Positions 59,998 to 64,000 of a stretch of 64,000 bases of DNA are shown one piece after another (positions within the stretch are counted from its first letter, which is position 1; every line of letters starts with the position of its first letter). Both the position numbers and the translations under genes were made by a program. Source of the DNA: Nocardioides nematodiphilus (GTDB lineage Bacteria > Actinomycetota > Actinomycetes > Propionibacteriales > Nocardioidaceae); assembly GCF_020216525.1 (NCBI RefSeq), contig NZ_JAIWOY010000009.1, positions 107,833-171,832 on the forward strand. The letters run 5' to 3'. A model generated the notes under the pieces. The model had not been told where the DNA came from and did not search any database. It saw nothing but the letters and a program-made list of their open reading frames with translations.

Positions 59998-60845
59998 CGC
60001 AGGATCCGTCGCTCGATCGGGAGCCTGCCGATGCGGAGCATCACCCGGTACGCGACCAGGCAGGCAGCCGCACCGCCCGCGAGCACGATCGCACCGCCCG
60101 GTGAGGAGTAGCGCTGGATGACGTCGGGCTGGAAGGAGAGGAAGAGCAGAACCAGCCACGGCGCGGCCACTGCGAGGCGGGCGCCGTTGACCGCCCACGC
60201 CTGGCGCGACTCGAGCTCGGCGCGGGTCCGGGCGTCGGCACGCAGGTAGGCCGAGAGGTTGCGCAGCAGCCGGCCGAGCTCGCCGCCACCGACCTCCCTG
60301 GCGATCCGCAGCCCCTCGACCACGCGATCGCCGACCGGATCGGCCAGCCGGTCCTTGAGTCGGTCGAGGCACTCCCCGAAGCGCCCCGAGACCTGGTAGT
60401 CGACCGCGAACTGGGCGAAGGGCTCGCGCAGGGCCTCCGGGCCGCGAATCGCGAGCCCGGACAGCGCCTCGGGCAACGAGAGCCCGGCCCGCACGGCGGA
60501 GGCCAGGTTGTCGACAGCCTCGGGCCACACCTCGGCGAACTCACGCTGGCGGCGGCGCGCCCGCCCGGAGACGATCGCGACCGGGAGGTAGCCCGCCATC
60601 GCGGCGAAGACGACCGCGACCGGTGGCGTGCGGGTGACGATCTCGGCGAGCAGGAGGACCACCATCGCGCAGGCGCCGCAGAGCAGCCAGAGGCTGGTGG
60701 AGGAGACGCCGTGCAGGCCGGCGCGGGCCAGCAGGGCCCCGGTGCGGTCGCGCTCGCGCGGACCGCGGGGCGCGCGCGGCACCGCGAAGGCGGACCAACA
60801 CAGCAGCAGGCCCACGCCGATGCCAAGACCGAGCACGGCACCCAT
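59994..60845 (-). CDS. tadB: TadB, inner-membrane platform protein of the Tad secretion system
   Basis: 283 residues with a type II secretion F domain (EAVDNLASAVRAGLSLPEALSGLAIRGPEALREPFAQFAVDYQVSGRFGECLDRLKDRLADPVGDRVVEGLRIAREVGGGELGRLLRNLSAYLRAD) and membrane segments at both ends. It overlaps the tadA fragment end by one base. Normally downstream of the complete tadA ATPase. Confidence 0.88.
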   Translation of the reverse strand: MGAVLGLGIGVGLLLCWSAFAVPRAPRGPRERDRTGALLARAGLHGVSSTSLWLLCGACAMVVLLLAEIVTRTPPVAVVFAAMAGYLPVAIVSGRARRRQREFAEVWPEAVDNLASAVRAGLSLPEALSGLAIRGPEALREPFAQFAVDYQVSGRFGECLDRLKDRLADPVGDRVVEGLRIAREVGGGELGRLLRNLSAYLRADARTRAELESRQAWAVNGARLAVAAPWLVLLFLSFQPDVIQRYSSPGGAIVLAGGAAACLVAYRVMLRIGRLPIERRILR

Positions 60846-61201
60846 CAGCGTGCTCCGGCCAGGAGCGCGTGCAGATCGATGCCGAGCCGCTCGTACCGCT
60901 CCACCCGGGGCGGGATGCCGCTGCCGCGCAGGAGGTCGGCTCCTCGTCGCTCGAAGATCGGGGCGGCCTCGATGATGTCGTTCTCGACCCGGCCCGGCAC
61001 TGCGACGATCTCGTTGACCCGCCGCACCCCACGCGCATCCATGCCGAGGTGGACCACGAGGTCGACGCTCGCGGCGACGGTCGGGATGACGAACTTGGGG
61101 CTGACGTTCTCGCCGACCAGCAGGGGCAGCGTGCACATCTTCACGAGCGCTTCGCGCCCGCTGTTGGCGTGCAGCGTGCACATCCCGGGGATCCCGGAGT
61201 T
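60845..61201 (-). pseudogene. tadA: tadA/cpaF ATPase gene, 3' fragment, cut by an integrated element
   Basis: Only the C-terminal ~119 residues of the pilus assembly ATPase remain: NSGIPGMCTLHANSGREALVKMCTLPLLVGENVSPKF (the conserved HAN/Arg region), then PTVAASVDLVVHLGMD and the C-terminal helix. Walker A/B and the N-terminal domain are missing. Just upstream of NSGIPG the homology stops and a serine recombinase gene starts divergently. The upstream part of tadA is expected at the other end of the element, outside the window. Unless excision restores it, Tad pilus assembly should fail. Confidence 0.85.
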
Positions 61202-61203
61202 AC
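61184..61203. other. Candidate attachment site (attL/attR) in tadA
   Basis: Junction between tadA homology and the recombinase gene. The sequence CCCGGGGATCCCGG is a near-palindrome centred in this junction, as expected of the imperfect inverted repeats around a serine-integrase crossover point. The exact core cannot be fixed without the other end. Confidence 0.55.
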
Positions 61204-61206
61204 CGT
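61201..61206 (+). promoter_or_regulatory. -10 hexamer (TACCGT) of the integrase, at the att junction
   Basis: TACCGT ends 7 bases before the integrase ATG and lies on the tadA junction, so any -35 would come from tadA-derived DNA in the integrated state. Confidence 0.4.
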
Positions 61207-61213
61207 AGGGACT

Positions 61214-62650
61214 ATGCAAGACACTCCGAAGCGCGCAGCGATCTACAAGCGACTCTCCGAGGACCGTGACGGCGTCGGGGACAACGTCGCGGATCAGGAC
61301 CGTGGCGGGCGCAAGCTCGCGGCTGACCTGGGCGCTGAAGTCGTCCGCATCTACAACGACAACGACCGAAGTGCCAAGGCCCCGCGCTCCCGTCCGGACT
61401 TCGCGCAGATGCTCCTAAATGCCGAGGATGGCGTCTTCGACCTGCTGATCGTGCGGGACCTAGATCGGCTCTACCGGCACCCGACCGACCTGGAGGATCT
61501 GTCGGCCATCTTTACGCCGAAGGGCATCACGGTCCATCAGGAGCGCTCCACGCACCCGCTCGACATGTCCTCTGCCCAGGGTCTTCTGGTCGCCGGTCTC
61601 ATGGCACAGGTCAACGTGTACGAGCTGCGCCAGAAGTCGGCTCGACAGAAGGACATGAACCGTGCCCGAGCCCATCAGGGCGTGATGCACCGTGGGCCGC
61701 ATCCCTACGGCTGGCAGTCCGACCGACTGACCCTCAACCGAGTTGAGGCCGACCGCGTCCGGGAGGCCTTCAAGCGGGTCCTGGGTGGTGAGTCCCTGCG
61801 CGCGATCGTCAACGACTGGAACGCCTGCGATGTGCCTTCGCCCAAGGGCGGGTCCTGGACGTACGCCACGCTGAAGCAGATGCTGCTGCGTCCGGCCAAC
61901 GCTGGGCTGGTCAGCTACCAGGGAACGATCCTGAGGGACGTGGAGGCTCAGTGGGAGGCTCCGGTGGACCCTGACAGCTACTACGCGGCCAAGGCCCTTC
62001 TGACGGCTCCTGAGCGGCGCAAGAGCACCGACAACCGTGCCAAGCATCTTCTGGCTGGCATCGCGCTCTGTGGAGGCTGTCAGAACCCACTGAAGTCAGC
62101 GATGACCCTGGGCAACGTCGCAGGTTTCGACGAGCGTCAGAAGGTGATGCTGTACCGGTGCACCAACCCCGAGTGCGGCACCAAGGTGAGCGTCCGTCGC
62201 GATGTCCTGGACCGGGAGGTCACCAAGCGCTTCCTGGACGAGCGAGGACACGCCTATACGGCCCGCGTGAAGACCACCGAGCATCTGGGAGAGCGCCTGT
62301 CTGAGGTTGAGACAGGCATCCGAAGTGTCACGGCGCAGCTCGCTGAGGATGACGCGGACACGGTGGCCCTGGTGGAGCGCCTGGCTGAGCTGAAGCGCGA
62401 GCGCGCTGAGCTGAACGCCAACCCCACCCGGACCGTGTGGTCCCTGCTCACCGTCACCCAGGAGTGGGAGAAGGCTGGGATCGAGCGGAAGCGCGAGCTG
62501 CTGCGCTCGCATCTGGTGGGCCTGACCGTCGCTCGTCGTGGCAAGGGCGGCAAGGCCTTCGATCCCACCAGGGTCCAGATCGTGTGGACCGAGGACCCGT
62601 ACGACGCCACCGAAGACGACATGACCAAGACGGATCCGTTCATCGCCTGA
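61214..62650 (+). CDS. Large serine recombinase (integrase)
   Basis: 478 residues. The catalytic resolvase domain starts AAIYKRLSEDRDG (Ser15 as nucleophile) and continues with DNDRSAKAPRSRPDF and LIVRDLDRLYRHPTDLE. The recombinase domain follows (HPYGWQSDRLTLNRVEADRVREAF), then a zinc ribbon (CGGCQNP...YRCTNPECG) and a coiled coil (ETGIRSVTAQLAEDDADTVALVERLAELKRERAEL). This is the layout of phage and ICE integrases that act on attP/attB without accessory DNA. It starts 13 bases from the tadA junction and faces into the element. Confidence 0.93.
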   Translation: MQDTPKRAAIYKRLSEDRDGVGDNVADQDRGGRKLAADLGAEVVRIYNDNDRSAKAPRSRPDFAQMLLNAEDGVFDLLIVRDLDRLYRHPTDLEDLSAIFTPKGITVHQERSTHPLDMSSAQGLLVAGLMAQVNVYELRQKSARQKDMNRARAHQGVMHRGPHPYGWQSDRLTLNRVEADRVREAFKRVLGGESLRAIVNDWNACDVPSPKGGSWTYATLKQMLLRPANAGLVSYQGTILRDVEAQWEAPVDPDSYYAAKALLTAPERRKSTDNRAKHLLAGIALCGGCQNPLKSAMTLGNVAGFDERQKVMLYRCTNPECGTKVSVRRDVLDREVTKRFLDERGHAYTARVKTTEHLGERLSEVETGIRSVTAQLAEDDADTVALVERLAELKRERAELNANPTRTVWSLLTVTQEWEKAGIERKRELLRSHLVGLTVARRGKGGKAFDPTRVQIVWTEDPYDATEDDMTKTDPFIA

Positions 62651-62723
62651 CTTTCCGTCTCCGAGGCGTCGAACGTCGTCTCAGTATGTGGATGTCGAAT
62701 CCGAACGCCAAGCGTGGTGGAAA

Positions 62724-62744
62724 GTGGCGCAAAAGACGCGCCAC
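62724..62744 (+). terminator. Hairpin after the integrase gene
   Basis: Perfect 7-bp arms GTGGCGC / GCGCCAC around AAAAGAC, 74 bases after the integrase stop. No T-run, so a weak candidate. Confidence 0.4.
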
Positions 62745-63504
62745 CAATCGCTCTTGCATGGAACAAGTGTTCGGTCCAGAGTAATTCTCAGAAAGAGGGA
62801 CCTGGACAATCCCAAAACCCTGAGTCATCAGGTAACGTAATTCTTGCACTTGCCCCAGGTGGTTGAGGTCGTCCAGGTCCAGCTCCCACTTGGGGCTTTG
62901 TGCTTTCTGGGTGTGCCTCACTACGCCCGATCTGGCGACTCCGTAGACGGCGGATGACAGAAGCCGGTAAGTGAAGGGATCGGACTGATCCTGTTTCTAG
63001 GCCGGTAGCTGGACGGATTCCATGGGGACCGTACCCGGAAAGTGCGAAGCATGCCCTCTGGAGGTCAGCCCGATCCCAATACAGACGAGCGTTAGCACCT
63101 GGAAAGACCAGCGAAGCGCCCGAAGGGAAAAGTAGTTGTCGACTAGCAGGGTGGCTGGGGCCGCTTTTGCCCCAGACAGCCCTGCGGTGTATCGACCATC
63201 ATCAAGCCAAGCAAGTAGCCGGTCCTGGGTAAGAGATGGCACTTCATCCAGGAAATAGAGATAGAGCAACCCGCTGGTCCTGGAGATGGAAGTCAACTAC
63301 CTACTCCAGGACCAACAAGCAAGCTGATTGGTAGGCGGACGGGTCGCAGCTACGGCTCGCGCCCATCTGCTCGGATCCTCGCTCCTTCGTCGCTCCGGTT
63401 CAGCAGCCGGTCACGGCCTGGGCGACGGGGAAAGACAGGGCCTCGCTGCGCTCGCCCGCCTGCGGCGCTCTCAAACTCGCATCCGCTCAGTGCGATAGCA
63501 GGGC
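62745..63504. other. Lower-GC, gene-poor part of the integrated element
   Basis: About 760 bases with clearly lower GC than the chromosome. On the minus strand an open frame with a fair ribosome site exists (62997-63296); a second minus-strand frame ending near 62640 overlaps the integrase end and looks fortuitous. The last 170 bases (63330-63500) are GC-rich again and contain GGAGCGA/TCGCTCC-like motifs. No repeat array, tRNA or known regulatory RNA was recognised. Confidence 0.4.
62997..63296 (-). CDS. Possible small membrane protein of the element
   Basis: 99 residues from a TTG start with GGAG 7 bases upstream. One hydrophobic segment (LRWSFQVLTLVCIGIGLTS) follows a polar N-terminal half containing DEVPSLTQDRLLAWLDDGRYTAGLSG. 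No family recognised. Composition is plausible for a protein, but the start codon is weak and there is no supporting neighbour, so it may be spurious. Confidence 0.35.
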   Translation of the reverse strand: MTSISRTSGLLYLYFLDEVPSLTQDRLLAWLDDGRYTAGLSGAKAAPATLLVDNYFSLRALRWSFQVLTLVCIGIGLTSRGHASHFPGTVPMESVQLPA

Positions 63505-63984
63505 ATGGACAACGACAAGCAAGAGCAGTGGACGCAGATCCCAGGGTTCCCGGACTACCTGGTGAGCGACCAAGGCCGCGTGATGAGCTTCAGGCGCAAG
63601 GCGACTCGGATCCTCAAGCCTGGAGGCAGCACCTACCCGGTGGTCACCCTGTGCAGGGACGACGGGAAGAAGGCTTTCTTGGTGCATCACCTGGTCCTAC
63701 TCGCGTTCGAAGGACCCAGGCCTAAAGGGATGGAGGTACGGCACCTCAACGGCAAGGAGACCGATAACCGTCTCGTGAACCTTGCCTACGGCACCAAGAA
63801 GCAGAACGAGCTGGACAAGCGCATCCATGGGCGCAGCGGCAAGAAGCTGACCTGGTCGGACGCACGAGAGATGCGGGCACTTTGGAAAGAGAAGAGCGGC
63901 CTTCTCCAGCGGGATCTCGCCGAAGTCTTCGGTGTCACCGGTCAAGTCCCAGGTAGTGGTGTAGCGCTGCGTTCTCCTCGATGA
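63505..63984 (+). CDS. NUMOD4/HNH homing-type endonuclease
   Basis: 159 residues. The N-terminal NUMOD4 motif is WTQIPGFPDYLVSDQGRVMSFRRK. The HNH nuclease core is HHLVLLAFEGPRPKGMEVRHLNGKETDNRLVNLAYGT, with His-His and the two Asn typical of the fold. A putative C-terminal helix-turn-helix (WSDAREMRALWKEKSGLLQRDLAEVFGVTGQ) ends abruptly, after which the tail VPGSGVALRSPR does not look like the usual recognition helix. Common in actinophages and plasmids. Confidence 0.85.
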   Translation: MDNDKQEQWTQIPGFPDYLVSDQGRVMSFRRKATRILKPGGSTYPVVTLCRDDGKKAFLVHHLVLLAFEGPRPKGMEVRHLNGKETDNRLVNLAYGTKKQNELDKRIHGRSGKKLTWSDAREMRALWKEKSGLLQRDLAEVFGVTGQVPGSGVALRSPR

Positions 63985-64000
63985 GGTGTCAGGCGGTCAG

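Larger units (their letters stand above)
61193..64000. mobile_element. Left end of a serine-recombinase integrative element (prophage or ICE)
   Basis: From the tadA junction to the window end. Contents: a large serine recombinase at the very end facing inward, a stretch of about 850 bases with lower GC and few genes, and a NUMOD4/HNH endonuclease gene. Base composition and codon use differ from the flanking chromosome (for example more CTT, AAA and TCT). The right end is not in the window. Confidence 0.75.

Noticed and set aside
62640..62921. Minus-strand frame overlapping the integrase end
   Set aside because: No ribosome site, runs into the integrase gene, and the C-terminal half is Arg-rich and non-specific.

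Overview
The window looks like chromosome from a high-GC actinobacterium, most likely Nocardioidaceae (Nocardioides-like). Evidence: very high GC throughout, paired clpP1/clpP2, an actinobacterial-type tmRNA, an F420-family oxidoreductase, a CysM/CysO/Mec cysteine route, and gene orders matching blocks known from Mycobacterium and other actinobacteria. The genus is an inference. Dense, often overlapping genes sit on both strands, and many start codons lie 6-9 bases after a -10-like hexamer, suggesting widespread leaderless transcription.

Layout. 1-19 kb: cell shape (mreC partial, mreB), ndk, a DUF4233 membrane protein, folC, a GNAT protein, valS, then the proteostasis block clpX-clpP2-clpP1-tig with tRNA-Pro and tRNA-Gly, a membrane PP2C-type phosphatase, a Nei-like DNA glycosylase, rpiB, a secreted GH16-like protein and an HSL-type esterase. 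19-32.6 kb: a conserved block read backwards as pncA, DUF2007 and pncB, clpS, DUF2017, mec, cysO, cysM, murI, a metallo-beta-lactamase-fold protein related to Rv1339, rph, rdgB. Two cassettes interrupt it: TetR/SDR/SnoaL between cysM and murI, and an ABC exporter pair plus an SGNH hydrolase before rph. 32.6-48.6 kb: accessory genes (MarR/MFS pair, S53 protease, helicase with DUF3039, YqgE, TetR, DUF3048 lipoprotein, fabG, an SDR, a PLP decarboxylase, GH3, LysR, amidotransferase, DUF4386, HIT). 48.6-57.6 kb: ssrA (tmRNA), amidohydrolase, F420-type protein, smpB, enoyl-CoA hydratase, M23 endopeptidase, ftsX, ftsE, a secreted unknown, a degenerate ABC ATPase and prfB. 57.6-61.2 kb: a Tad pilus cluster (TadG-like, two TadE-like, a small pilin-like protein, TadC, TadB) and the 3' end of the tadA/CpaF ATPase.

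At about 61.2 kb the tadA gene is cut by an integrated element that starts with a large serine recombinase and continues past the window end with a lower-GC, gene-poor stretch and a NUMOD4/HNH endonuclease. The rest of tadA should lie beyond the far end of the element, so Tad pilus assembly may depend on excision.

Most noteworthy non-coding structure: a 69-bp interspersed repeat (3928, 4010 and 56397, with a diverged copy at 37990), one copy of which supplies the prfB stop codon; a triple inverted repeat exactly filling the gap between two convergent genes (35824-35920); a perfect 17-bp palindrome holding start codons of both clpS and pncB; a perfect 22-bp palindrome at 24887-24908; and palindromic operator candidates beside both TetR genes. 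No CRISPR array, rRNA or recognisable riboswitch was seen.
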